The notes below the pieces were generated by a model, which was not told the origin of the DNA, did not search any database, and saw nothing but the letters and a program-made list of their open reading frames with translations. From an uncultured Bacteroidales bacterium (lineage in GTDB: Bacteria; Bacteroidota; Bacteroidia; Bacteroidales; Paludibacteraceae), in NCBI GenBank assembly GCA_902769535.1, contig CACXPH010000017.1:1-34847 (forward strand): 34,847 nucleotides of DNA, given 5' to 3'. Each line of letters begins with the position of its first letter. The stretch's first letter is position 1. Below are positions 26,338 through 34,567 of the stretch, in pieces. Both the position numbers and the translations under genes were made by a program.

Positions 26338-26351
26338 AGGGTGTCCACCCT
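26338..26351 (-). terminator. Weak hairpin after fabF
   Basis: AGGGT/ACCCT with a 4-base loop, followed on the minus strand by TTTAAAT. It lies in the 62-base gap between fabF and the DUF2582 gene. The short stem and poor T run make it a weak terminator at best. Confidence 0.3.
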
Positions 26352-26357
26352 ATGGTT

Positions 26358-27617
26358 CTACTCCTCCCATTTCTTGAACACGAGACAAGCGTTGTGTCCG
26401 CCGAAGCCGAAGGTATTACTGAGGGCATACTTGATATCACGTTTCTGCGCCTTATCGAAGGTGAAGTTAATGCGATAGTCAATTTCCTCATCTTTGTCCT
26501 CCGGGTCGTGATTGATGGTCGGCGGGATGATTCCGTCTTTGAGTGCCATGACGCACGCCATAGCCTCTACGGCACCCGTCGCACCGATCAGGTGACCGGT
26601 CATCGACTTGGTCGAATCGAGGTTCATCTCGTACACATGCTCACCGAACACACGCTGGATCGCTTTGACCTCCGTCACATCGCCAAGCGGCGTGGAGGTG
26701 CCGTGTGTATTGATGAAATCAATCTGCTCGGGTTGTAAGCCGGCATCTTTGAGTGCCAGACGCATCACCCGCTCCGCACCTTTGCCTTCCGGATCCGGCG
26801 CGGTCATATGGTACGCATCGGACGTCATTCCTTCGCCTACTATCTCCGCATAGATCTTCGCGCCGCGTGCAATGGCGTGCTCATAGGTCTCAAGAATGAG
26901 ACAAGCGGCACCTTCACCTAACACGAAACCGTCGCGGGACTTAGAGAACGGACGACTCGCTGTCTCCGGGTGTTCATTATTGGTAGAGAGGGCATGCAGC
27001 GAGTTGAAGCCACCGATGCCGGTGTAGGTCACATCCGCATCCGCGCCGCCTGTCAACAATACATCCGCATGACCGAGACGAATCTGATCAAAGGCCGAAC
27101 CTACTGCGTGCGACGAAGAGGAGCAAGCGGTGGAAACCGAGAAACTCGGGCCACCGAGACCGAAACGGATGGATATCTGTCCGGCTGCGATGCTCGGGAT
27201 AGCTTTTGGAATCATGAACGGATTGAAACGCGGCACACCGTCACCCTTGGCAAAATCAATGATCTCTGCCTCGGTGGACTGCAGGCCACCCATGCCACTA
27301 CCCCAGATCACACCGACGCGACTGCGATCCTCTTTCTCGAGGTCGAGTCCGCTGTCGATAAGCGCTTCGTTAGCCACCCACACAGAGAACTGCGAATAGC
27401 GGTCCATCTTACGCGCTTCCTTACGATCCATCAGCGGTGTCGGATCAAAATTCTTCACTTCACCCGCAAACTGGGTCTTAAAATTCGTGGCATCGAACGC
27501 CGTGATCGGCGCGATTCCGTTCTTACCGTTGATCAACGCTTCCCAGGTCTCAGGCGCCGAATTACCCACCGGGGTAAGTGCACCTAAACCCGTTACTACA
27601 ACTCTTCTTAACTGCAT
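26358..27617 (-). CDS. fabF: 3-oxoacyl-[acyl-carrier-protein] synthase II
   Basis: FabF extends acyl-ACP with malonyl-ACP in fatty acid synthesis. The protein has 419 residues from MQLRRVVVTGLGALTPVG, and the in-frame ATG five codons earlier is less likely. The nucleophilic Cys is in VSTACSSSSHA. The two catalytic His residues are in NTHGTSTPLGD and FGFGGHNA, and the Lys is in STKSMTGHLIGATGAV. It follows acpP, as in many bacteria, with a hairpin in the gap. Confidence 0.97.
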   Translation of the reverse strand: MQLRRVVVTGLGALTPVGNSAPETWEALINGKNGIAPITAFDATNFKTQFAGEVKNFDPTPLMDRKEARKMDRYSQFSVWVANEALIDSGLDLEKEDRSRVGVIWGSGMGGLQSTEAEIIDFAKGDGVPRFNPFMIPKAIPSIAAGQISIRFGLGGPSFSVSTACSSSSHAVGSAFDQIRLGHADVLLTGGADADVTYTGIGGFNSLHALSTNNEHPETASRPFSKSRDGFVLGEGAACLILETYEHAIARGAKIYAEIVGEGMTSDAYHMTAPDPEGKGAERVMRLALKDAGLQPEQIDFINTHGTSTPLGDVTEVKAIQRVFGEHVYEMNLDSTKSMTGHLIGATGAVEAMACVMALKDGIIPPTINHDPEDKDEEIDYRINFTFDKAQKRDIKYALSNTFGFGGHNACLVFKKWEE

Positions 27618-27649
27618 AAATCCTCTAACCATCTAATAAAAAGCATACG

Positions 27650-27674
27650 AGTTTACAGTGTTCCCGTAAACTCG
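27650..27674 (-). terminator. Hairpin between acpP and fabF (possible attenuator)
   Basis: GAGTTTAC/GTAAACTC is a perfect 8-bp stem with a 9-base loop. On the minus strand it is followed shortly by CTTTTTATT. It could stop part of the transcripts after acpP, or protect the acpP 3' end, giving more ACP than FabF. Confidence 0.55.
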
Positions 27675-27695
27675 CAAACTCAAGTGAAAAGAAAA

Positions 27696-27935
27696 TTACT
27701 TGCCGACTTTCTTCTCAACATAAGCGATTGCGTCGCCTACGGTAGCAATCTTCTGGGTATCCTCGTCCGGAATTTCTACATTGAACTCCTTCTCGAACTC
27801 CATGATCATCTCAACGGTGTCAAGAGAATCAGCACCCAGATCGGTTTGGAAATTAGCCTCGTTCGTAATTTGAGACTCCTCTACACCCAGTTTATCAGCA
27901 ATAATTGCTTTTACTTTTGCTTCAATTTCTGCCAT
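27696..27935 (-). CDS. acpP: Acyl carrier protein
   Basis: ACP carries growing acyl chains on a phosphopantetheine arm. The 79-residue acidic protein has the attachment Ser37 in [27 protein letters not shown], the conserved DSL motif. It is first in the cluster with fabF and has a strong promoter and a leader of about 80 bases. Confidence 0.98.
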   Translation of the reverse strand: MAEIEAKVKAIIADKLGVEESQITNEANFQTDLGADSLDTVEMIMEFEKEFNVEIPDEDTQKIATVGDAIAYVEKKVGK

Positions 27936-28019
27936 AACTCTTAAATTTTAGTTATTGTTTATGTGTGTTTTTATTAATCTCAGTAGTATTTTATTTCCGC
28001 GTATTCGGAAAAATCGGTG

Positions 28020-28051
28020 CAAAATTACTGCTTTTTTTTGAATTGACCAAA
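28020..28051 (-). promoter_or_regulatory. acpP promoter
   Basis: On the minus strand TTTG (28051-28048) and TAATTTTG (28027-28020) are 20 bases apart. The flanks match those of the small RNA promoter at 21056-21087 closely. The region lies directly beside the 3' end of the metallophosphatase gene (28062). Confidence 0.85.
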
Positions 28052-28061
28052 TTTTTTTGCC

Positions 28062-28883
28062 TTATTTTTCATTTTTGCAACCTAAATGTAGCACAATCTT
28101 ACCCAAATAGGCTCCACTCTTACCCATTTGGCATACCGGCATACTGTCTCCGTCGAGATTGGCCACGCGTAAATTATCATATAATTTATGGGTATGCCCA
28201 CCAATGACTACATCGATGCCACGGGTATGACTTACGAGAGCCGTGTCGCATACATCTTCCGGCGCTTTTCCGAAAGTACCCATGTGACTCAAACACACCA
28301 CGAGGTCACATCCTTGTGCCCGCAACGTATCTGCAGCCGCTTGTGCTACCGGATAAGGTTCCAGATAAACAGCCGGCAGGAAATTCTTATCAGAGATTAT
28401 ACCCTTCGGGTCGCAACCTAAACCGAAAATACCAATCTTGAGTGCACCCTTGCGCACGATGGTATAAGGTTTAACGATGCCTTCCAGCACCGTTCCCGTG
28501 AAGTCATAATTAGCACAGACGATAGGGAACTTAGCCGTCTTAAGCACGGCAGCCAGGGTGTCGAGACCGTTGTCGAACTCATGATTACCAAGCGTTACGG
28601 CATCGTAACGCATCCTGTTCATCGCATCCAACTCCACCCGACCGTGGTAATAATTGAAATAAGGTGTCCCTTGACAGAAATCACCGGCATCCACCAGCAG
28701 CAGGTTCTTATCCGCCTTGCGCTCCTCCGCAATCAGCCCCATCCGACGGGCATACCCGCCTTGGTCATTGGCTTTGGGTTCCACCTGCGAATGCGTATCA
28801 TTCGTATGCAGGATCGTCAGATGATCCGGTGTGCATGCGATGCATAAAAGAGCTACAAGAGCATAGAAGAAAGCGTGTTTCAT
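28062..28883 (-). CDS. Metallophosphatase lipoprotein (5'-nucleotidase N-terminal half)
   Basis: A 273-residue lipoprotein (lipobox LCIAC, Cys near residue 17) with all metallophosphoesterase motifs of the UshA N-terminal domain: LHTNDTH, LLLVDAGDF, TLGNHEFDNG, VCLSHMG and VIGGHTH. It lacks the C-terminal substrate-binding domain, which is encoded separately at 18269-19018. Facing the periplasm, it probably removes phosphate from nucleotides together with that partner. It lies downstream of mutL with a 7-base repeat between. Confidence 0.92.
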   Translation of the reverse strand: MKHAFFYALVALLCIACTPDHLTILHTNDTHSQVEPKANDQGGYARRMGLIAEERKADKNLLLVDAGDFCQGTPYFNYYHGRVELDAMNRMRYDAVTLGNHEFDNGLDTLAAVLKTAKFPIVCANYDFTGTVLEGIVKPYTIVRKGALKIGIFGLGCDPKGIISDKNFLPAVYLEPYPVAQAAADTLRAQGCDLVVCLSHMGTFGKAPEDVCDTALVSHTRGIDVVIGGHTHKLYDNLRVANLDGDSMPVCQMGKSGAYLGKIVLHLGCKNEK

Positions 28884-28889
28884 AGTATT

Positions 28890-28917
28890 AAAATCAAAAA
28901 TCTAAAATCTAAAATCT
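28890..28917 (-). repeat. Heptanucleotide repeat (AAAATCT) between mutL and the metallophosphatase gene
   Basis: Units AAAATCA, AAAATCT, AAAATCT, AAAATCT. It fills the 25-base gap and contains the mutL stop codon and its last Phe codon. Confidence 0.92.
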
Positions 28918-30714
28918 CTTCGCCAGTTCTTCATCACTGAGCACGGAAACGATGGTTTTACCATCGGGTGCAAGGCGATATTGAGGCAGTGCCATTAGAC
29001 GTGTTATCAAGTCTCGCATCTCCGTTTCCGCGAGTATTTTCCCGTAGGGAATAGCCGTGGCTTTGGCCAAGTTCAAGGCAATCTGTTTGCGCCATTCCTG
29101 ACGGGTGTCTGCACCACATTCCTGCACTTGTGCCAAGATCTGCTGCAGTACCGGTACGGGTGACTGATTAGCCAGTTGTGCCGGGATACCTTGTATCGAA
29201 TAGCTGTCCGGACTGAGTTGTTCCAGATCAAAACCGATCGCACGCAGGTCGTCTAACAGCTGCGTCATGAGCGCCATCTCGTCCTGTGCAAGCGGTAAGA
29301 CCTCCGGGAAGAGCAATTGCTGACTCGCACCCCGGGTGAGCGACAGTTGTTCCATAAACTGGGCATAGAGGATGGCTACATGCGCTCGGTGCTGGTTAAG
29401 CAATAGCAATCCCTCCTCACCCGGCGCCAGGATATACCGTCCTTTATACTGCCACACCGGACTGTCTTGATCCATCGGACGCAGTCCATCATTGAGCTCC
29501 GCAGGAGAGCTCATTTCATCATTGAGCGGCTTTGCCGCGCTCATTCCCTCATACAAGCTCTCCCAGTTCTTGGGTGCCCGATCGGGATAGATGGCTCCGC
29601 GCGTATGGAAAGGATTATAGGTAGGATCCACCGACACCTGCGGACGACTGACGGGTTGGTCGGTCGGCAGCGGTATATCGATGGAACTCTGTGTATCAAA
29701 ATCAATAGTCGGCGCCAGGCTGAACTTACCTAAGGCTTCGCGAACGGAGGCCATGAGAATCTGGAAGATCGTCTGCTCGTCGGCAAACTTAATCTCTGTC
29801 TTCGTCGGGTGAATATTGACATCTATCGCCTCCGGGTCGATGTCGAAATAGATGAAATACGAAGGTTGGTAATCGCTTGTCAGCATGCCCGAATAGGCGG
29901 TCATCACTGCCTTCTGGAAATACGGATGCCGCATGTACCGGCCGTTGACGAAGAAATACTGCTCCGCCTTGCGGGTGGCGTTTTCAGGCTTGATCACAAA
30001 CCCGCGGATAGAGACCATCTCCGTCTCCGTATGCACATCCACGAAAGCGGAGGTATAGACATTCCGTTTCGGATTGCCGTACACCGCCTCGATGCGCTGT
30101 TTCTCCGTACCTACCGGCAGTTCGAGCAGGATCTCGTCGTTGTGCACAAAAGTGAAGGCCACTTTGGGATAGACCAGCACGATGTGATAGAACTCTGTGA
30201 GGAGGTTGCGCAGCTCCGTCTGGTCGGTCTTGAGGAATTTTCTTCTTACCGGCACATTGAAGAACAGGTTGCTCACCTTGATATTCGTTCCCACAGGACA
30301 CGCACAAGGTTCCTGACGTACGACGTCCGAACCGTGTATCTCAATGAGCGTACCGGTCTCGTCCTGTGCCCGGCGGGTGGTCATCTCCACCTGTGCCACC
30401 GCGCAGATAGAGGCTAAAGCCTCTCCGCGGAAACCCATCGTGCGAAGGGAGAACAAGTCCTGCGCCTCGCGGATCTTACTCGTGGCATGGCGCTCGAACG
30501 CCAGACGGGCATCCATCTCGCTCATGCCTATTCCGTCATCTATCACCTGCAGCAGCGTCCGGCCGGCATCACGAACAATCACCTGAATACGGGTTGCACC
30601 CGCGTCCAGGCTGTTCTCCACCAACTCTTTCAGACACGACGCAGGACGTTGGATAACCTCTCCTGCCGCTATCTGATTGGCGACGCTGTCCGGTAAAAGA
30701 TGAATGATATCCAT
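28909..30714 (-). CDS. mutL: DNA mismatch repair protein MutL
   Basis: MutL links mismatch recognition by MutS to strand removal. The 601-residue protein has the GHKL ATPase motifs ELVENSLDAGATRI, DDGIGM, RHATSKI and GFRGEALASI in its first 120 residues. A linker spans about residues 340-420, followed by the C-terminal dimerisation domain. The stretch LLLLNQHRAHVAILY lies where MutL endonucleases carry DQHA(X)2E(X)4E. It has Asn for Asp and no Glu, so this motif is degenerate. The linker contains a ten-residue repeat (LNDEMSSPAE, LNDGL) coded by hairpin DNA. It starts directly at the stop of the small membrane protein gene. Confidence 0.96.
   Translation of the reverse strand: MDIIHLLPDSVANQIAAGEVIQRPASCLKELVENSLDAGATRIQVIVRDAGRTLLQVIDDGIGMSEMDARLAFERHATSKIREAQDLFSLRTMGFRGEALASICAVAQVEMTTRRAQDETGTLIEIHGSDVVRQEPCACPVGTNIKVSNLFFNVPVRRKFLKTDQTELRNLLTEFYHIVLVYPKVAFTFVHNDEILLELPVGTEKQRIEAVYGNPKRNVYTSAFVDVHTETEMVSIRGFVIKPENATRKAEQYFFVNGRYMRHPYFQKAVMTAYSGMLTSDYQPSYFIYFDIDPEAIDVNIHPTKTEIKFADEQTIFQILMASVREALGKFSLAPTIDFDTQSSIDIPLPTDQPVSRPQVSVDPTYNPFHTRGAIYPDRAPKNWESLYEGMSAAKPLNDEMSSPAELNDGLRPMDQDSPVWQYKGRYILAPGEEGLLLLNQHRAHVAILYAQFMEQLSLTRGASQQLLFPEVLPLAQDEMALMTQLLDDLRAIGFDLEQLSPDSYSIQGIPAQLANQSPVPVLQQILAQVQECGADTRQEWRKQIALNLAKATAIPYGKILAETEMRDLITRLMALPQYRLAPDGKTIVSVLSDEELAKRF
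29487..29542 (-). repeat. Direct repeat with two hairpins in the mutL linker
   Basis: The 11-mer CATCATTGAGC occurs at 29487 and 29517, 30 bases apart. After each comes a palindrome: GAGCTC/GAGCTC (29494-29512) and an imperfect GAGCG.../...CGCTC (29524-29542). The repeat keeps the frame (ten codons) and encodes a polar linker. Confidence 0.65.
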
Positions 30715-30951
30715 TTAGAGGAAGATATAAAAACCGAAGATGAGCATGGCGAGGAGGATTATCCAGAGCCAGAGACGCGATTGCTGTTTCTTGCGCAGCG
30801 TGCTCATGTTCTTCTCATGCTCCTCGCGAAAAGCCCCGCGACGAAGACGCGCAAGTCTTTTATCCTTGCGCGCCTCCTTTTCCTCATCGAAGTAAATGGG
30901 GCGATAGTCCCACTCACGGGGTTTATTTACTTTCGGAAATAAAACCGACAT
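30715..30951 (-). CDS. Small tail-anchored membrane protein, unknown
   Basis: A 78-residue protein not recognised as a named family. Residues 1-58 are highly charged (FDEEKEARKDKRLARLRRGAFREEHEKN), probably helical and cytoplasmic. Residues 59-78 (LWLWIILLAMLIFGFYIFL) form a single membrane segment at the C-terminus. Its start overlaps the lipoprotein gene's stop as TAATG and its stop touches the mutL start, so all three genes are one operon. A similar small gene before mutL is common in Bacteroidales. Confidence 0.8.
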   Translation of the reverse strand: MSVLFPKVNKPREWDYRPIYFDEEKEARKDKRLARLRRGAFREEHEKNMSTLRKKQQSRLWLWIILLAMLIFGFYIFL

Positions 30952-32636
30952 TATTTAACGATTGCCTGAAACTCCGGATCCTCTGCGAACTTAGCGAACT
31001 CGATATCTTGCGCTGCACGTGCTTTGAGGTAAGCGTCCTGTGCGATAGCCGCACGGAGGTTCGAATAAACAGCCTGTACATCATTGGTACGAGCAGCTAC
31101 AACAGCCTTGAGGTAAGCGGTTGTCGCGTTCGGATCCTTAACAGCGTCAAGGGTCTTCGATGCAGCAGCATAGTCCTCGTTGAGGATCTGCTGAACGGCA
31201 GCGTTGTTCGTAGCGGTCTCGCCGTAAGCCTGCTTAGCAGCAGCGTAGTCACCCTTCTGGGTATAGAGCGTACCGAGCGCCGCATTGAGGTTACCCTTCG
31301 TGCCTGCAGCCTTACCGAGGTACTCCTCTGCCTTAGCCAGATCACCGTCAGCCATCGCTGCGACACCTGCGTTGTAGTTCACGTCCGGATCGTTCGGGTT
31401 GATCTCCAGTGCCTTCGAGAAGCAGCGACGAGCCTCAGCGATCTCTCCGTCTTGGAAGTAGATCTGACCCATGCTGTTCCATGCGCGGTAGTCGTTATAG
31501 AGTTCAGCGGCTTTCTTATAGAGCGCCAGTTTCTCTGCTTTGTCGTTGGTCAGCGTAGCGGCATAGAGCAACTCCTCCACGCTCAGTTGAGCCGGGTCGT
31601 TCTTTGCTAACTCGCGGATCTCGTCATCGGTCTTACCGATCAGGTCGGTGGTAAGGATGAGGCGACTGCGACGGAGTGCCGGCAGGATCTCCTCTGCGAT
31701 GGTGGCATAGACAGCACTCAGGTTCTTGATCTGTGCCTCACGCTCTTCCGGATCGCTATACATAGCGAGCACGCGGAGAACGAGGTCCTTGTCCTGCATG
31801 TTGCTGTTCTCCAAAGCGCGACGGAAACCTTCCCAGTCCTCAGCAGTGATGGTGGACTCCACAGCGGTCGTCACTTTGCTCTTCTTCAGGTCACGTTTGA
31901 GGAAGTTAGCAGCTGCTTTCTGACGGTTCTGAGCCAGTTTCTCGTTCAGATCCACACCACCATCCGGCGAAGCGTAACCGGCAACTTCAACCTTGCTGAT
32001 CTCTTTGCGCTCGTTATCCTGAGCCTCTTTGATAGCAGCCTGCAAGTCCTTCACACCGGCACTGCGGGTCTCGCTCGAACGAAGCTCAGCACTCTGGATA
32101 AGGAACTTGATATCTGCCTCGGTGAGCTCTTGGATCACGCGTTGGAACTTATCCGGCGTGGTAGCCGTCTTGTTGTCCTTGGCCTCTGCCAGTTCGGAAG
32201 TAGCTACAATACCGTCAGCGATCTTCACGTCCGGAATCTCGATGATTTTCTTGCCCACACGCGCCTCGAAACGCAGATAGAGTTCCGACTTACGCATAGC
32301 CGGAACATAGTCAAACGAGCAGCTCTGGTTGTACGTACCGCCGTACTTATAGCTAACGGTTCTACCGTTCTCTTTAGCCTTCTCACCTACGTAGGTAACC
32401 GGCTCACCGAGTGCCTCTTGGCCTTCGTACTTCAGTACCGGAGTAACGACCAGAATACCTTTCTTAGCGAATTTCTTTTGAGGGAAAGTACCGGTGATCT
32501 CTGCATTCACCTTGTTACCCACCTTCTCCAGCGGGCTCGGATTAACGGTGATCTCATCCGGTTTTTGCAACGTCTTGTTGCACGATGCCAACATTACTGC
32601 AGCAGCAATGAGGCTGAGGAATAAACCTTTCTTCAT
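30951..32636 (-). CDS. Lipoprotein with OmpA-like and TPR regions
   Basis: A 561-residue lipoprotein (MKKGLFLSLIAAAVMLASC, lipobox LASC). Residues 20-190 form a beta-rich region. About residues 200-260 resemble an OmpA-like peptidoglycan-binding segment (KVEVAGYASPDGGVDLNEKLAQNRQKAAANFL). About residues 350-520 hold TPR motifs (AWNSMGQIYFQDGEIAEARRCFSKALEINPNDPDVNYNAGVAAMADGDLAKAEEYLGKA). This layout suggests a periplasmic scaffold anchored to the outer membrane and perhaps murein. The longer upstream frame crosses the promoter and is rejected. It heads the operon containing mutL. Confidence 0.85.
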   Translation of the reverse strand: MKKGLFLSLIAAAVMLASCNKTLQKPDEITVNPSPLEKVGNKVNAEITGTFPQKKFAKKGILVVTPVLKYEGQEALGEPVTYVGEKAKENGRTVSYKYGGTYNQSCSFDYVPAMRKSELYLRFEARVGKKIIEIPDVKIADGIVATSELAEAKDNKTATTPDKFQRVIQELTEADIKFLIQSAELRSSETRSAGVKDLQAAIKEAQDNERKEISKVEVAGYASPDGGVDLNEKLAQNRQKAAANFLKRDLKKSKVTTAVESTITAEDWEGFRRALENSNMQDKDLVLRVLAMYSDPEEREAQIKNLSAVYATIAEEILPALRRSRLILTTDLIGKTDDEIRELAKNDPAQLSVEELLYAATLTNDKAEKLALYKKAAELYNDYRAWNSMGQIYFQDGEIAEARRCFSKALEINPNDPDVNYNAGVAAMADGDLAKAEEYLGKAAGTKGNLNAALGTLYTQKGDYAAAKQAYGETATNNAAVQQILNEDYAAASKTLDAVKDPNATTAYLKAVVAARTNDVQAVYSNLRAAIAQDAYLKARAAQDIEFAKFAEDPEFQAIVK

Positions 32637-32748
32637 AATGTAAATTTTATTTTTTATGTATGTTTCTACACATGTTTCAGTGCACCTTTGCACACTTTGC
32701 GCGAATGTCGCCATTTTTCTCGGGACAAACCCTCGATTAAAACCGCTG

Positions 32749-32780
32749 CAAAGGTACTGCTTTTTTTCGACATACACAAA
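32749..32780 (-). promoter_or_regulatory. Promoter of the lipoprotein-mutL operon
   Basis: On the minus strand TTTG (32780-32777) and TACCTTTG (32756-32749) are 20 bases apart. The leader is about 105 bases, long for this window, with no clear structure. Confidence 0.85.
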
Positions 32781-32795
32781 TTTTTCTGGATTTTT

Positions 32796-34058
32796 TTAGC
32801 ACTTTAGCGTAATAATATCCTGTATGCGTGTGGTGTACGCGGGACTTTTAGCGCCAATATCGTACAATTCAGCGGCTTTCTCTGTCGGAATATTCGGTGT
32901 AAAACCGATGGTACGTTTGCCGTGTCGGTTGTTAATCTTATCGAGCGTCTGCTGCAGGCGCTGGTCGCGTTGTCGGTCACGCGTGTCGAAGAGCGACTGC
33001 TGTACACCGCTGTCCGGTGAGACATTGATGACGATCACGCCTGCGCGTTTGTACGGCGTGTTCGGTCGCCATTGTGTGCGTACCACGCGCAGCAAAGCTT
33101 CCGTCATCTCCTGCGTGTTGGCGGTCGGCGTGGAGAACGTGACGGTGGCTTGGATGATAAACTGCTGCTCCTGAAAACGCGAGGTATGTGCGAACACGAT
33201 CATCTGTCGGCAGACCGAATGCTGCTTACGCAGTTTCTCCGCCACGTTCGCGCAGAACTGGCACATTGCCTGTTCCAGCAGATCGCGGTCGGTCACGCCG
33301 TGCGCAAACGTACGGGAACAAGTGATCGATTGCTTCTCCGGCAGTTCCCGCACCGAGATGCAGTCTTCGCCATTCAATTCCCGCCAGGTGTTCAGACCCG
33401 GTTGGTGAAGCAGATTCTTGGCAAAAAGAGCTTGTTTGGACGCAAAATCCAGCGCAGTCCGCACACCTGCCGCCTGCAGTTTAGCTACCGACTGCCGACC
33501 TATTCCCCAAACCTCATCGATCGGATAGCCGCCTAAAGCCTTGACGCGTTTATCCTCGCTGTCAATGACGCACACGCCGTGGTATCCTGCATATTTCTTG
33601 GCATAATGCGAAGCGACCTTACAGAGCGTTTTGTTAGGTGCGATACCGATAGAAACCGGTACCCCGATGCCGCGCAGAATCTCCGTGCGGATACGCTCGC
33701 AGAGTGCCTTGGCTTCCGCCGTGTCCGTGATATACGAAAGGTCCATGAACGCTTCGTCAATCGAATATTGCTGCAGGTCGTCCGTATAGCGGCTGAGCGT
33801 CCGCATAATGCGGCTGGAGAGGTCGCCGTATAACGCGAAGTTGGACGAGAAATGCACAATCCCGTATTTCTCCGCCAACGGACGAATCTGATAGAACGGC
33901 ACACCCATCTTGATGCCCAGTTGCTTCACCTCGTTCGACCGCGCCACAACACAACCGTCGTTGCCCGACAGTACCACCACCGGCTTATCGCGCAGATCCG
34001 GACGAAAGACCCGTTCGCACGACACAAAGAAATTATTGCAATCAACGAGAGCGTACAT
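32796..34058 (-). CDS. umuC: Y-family DNA polymerase V catalytic subunit UmuC
   Basis: UmuC is the error-prone translesion polymerase, active with cleaved UmuD. The protein has 420 residues from MYALVDCNNFFVSCERVF. Catalytic acidic residues are in the first motif (Asp of VDCNNF) and in YSIDEAFMDL. The helix-hairpin-helix region is GYPIDEVWGIGRQSVAKLQAAGV. The C-terminal little-finger region ends with RTIGFTPNIPTEKAAELY. It overlaps umuD by 17 bases. An upstream in-frame ATG (34109) lies deeper in umuD and is rejected. Confidence 0.95.
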   Translation of the reverse strand: MYALVDCNNFFVSCERVFRPDLRDKPVVVLSGNDGCVVARSNEVKQLGIKMGVPFYQIRPLAEKYGIVHFSSNFALYGDLSSRIMRTLSRYTDDLQQYSIDEAFMDLSYITDTAEAKALCERIRTEILRGIGVPVSIGIAPNKTLCKVASHYAKKYAGYHGVCVIDSEDKRVKALGGYPIDEVWGIGRQSVAKLQAAGVRTALDFASKQALFAKNLLHQPGLNTWRELNGEDCISVRELPEKQSITCSRTFAHGVTDRDLLEQAMCQFCANVAEKLRKQHSVCRQMIVFAHTSRFQEQQFIIQATVTFSTPTANTQEMTEALLRVVRTQWRPNTPYKRAGVIVINVSPDSGVQQSLFDTRDRQRDQRLQQTLDKINNRHGKRTIGFTPNIPTEKAAELYDIGAKSPAYTTRIQDIITLKC

Positions 34059-34479
34059 CGTGGATGGTATGCGTGATGACACCCCAGATAATGAATGCGT
34101 TCTCGTCATCCACGCGGATCTTACTGTATTTGTCGTTATGCGGAATGAGCCACGCGCACTGACCCGAAGGGTCGGAACGAAACTCCTTCACCGTGAACTC
34201 GCCGTCGATATACGCCGCCACATAATCGCCGTCTGAGGCCTGTATGCTGCGGTCAATAACCACCAGATCCCCACTGAAGATCCCGGCGTCCTGCATGCTA
34301 TCCCCTTCGATGCGGGCATAGAACGTGGTCTCCGGATGACGTATCAACTCCCGCGTGATATCAATCCGCTCCGTGCAGTCCGCTGCAGGCGAAGGAAAAC
34401 CCGCATGCAAATGTTCCGCCAACGCCAACTCCGGCGACTCCTGCTCCGCCGATGTAATATGACTCAACACTTCCGACAT
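34042..34479 (-). CDS. umuD: UmuD, self-cleaving translesion polymerase subunit
   Basis: UmuD cuts itself when stimulated by RecA filaments and then joins UmuC. The 145-residue protein has a cleavage site A26-G27 in HLHAGFPSPA. The Ser61-Lys98 dyad is in EGDSMQDAGIFSGDLVVID and GEFTVKEF, closely matching the E. coli spacing (Ser60, Lys97). It lies directly before umuC, overlapping it by 17 bases. A 16-base palindrome covers its promoter, which suggests damage-inducible control by a LexA-like repressor. No lexA gene is in the window. Confidence 0.95.
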   Translation of the reverse strand: MSEVLSHITSAEQESPELALAEHLHAGFPSPAADCTERIDITRELIRHPETTFYARIEGDSMQDAGIFSGDLVVIDRSIQASDGDYVAAYIDGEFTVKEFRSDPSGQCAWLIPHNDKYSKIRVDDENAFIIWGVITHTIHDVRSR

Positions 34480-34501
34480 AATCTATTCGTCATTTTGCCC
34501 G

Positions 34502-34532
34502 CAAAAGTACTACAAAAAAATGACATATGCAA
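34502..34532 (-). promoter_or_regulatory. umuDC promoter
   Basis: On the minus strand TACTTTTG (34509-34502) is preceded at 20 bases by CTTG (34533-34530), a near match to TTTG. The extended -33 sequence TGCTTGCATATGT is shared with gyrB apart from one base. The leader is about 15-20 bases. Confidence 0.7.
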
Positions 34533-34539
34533 GCATATG
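34524..34539. promoter_or_regulatory. Palindromic candidate operator of umuDC
   Basis: CATATGC-AA-GCATATG is an inverted repeat with 7-base arms and a 2-base centre, lying on the -33 box. The outer arm is not needed for the promoter, since gyrB has the inner part only. It may be the binding site of an SOS repressor. Confidence 0.5.
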
Positions 34540-34567
34540 CCATTCTTTTTTGCGAATTTCTTCGCTT

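Noticed and set aside
32637-32777. N-terminal extension of the TPR lipoprotein
   Set aside because: It would be encoded by the promoter and leader and would hide the signal peptide and lipobox.
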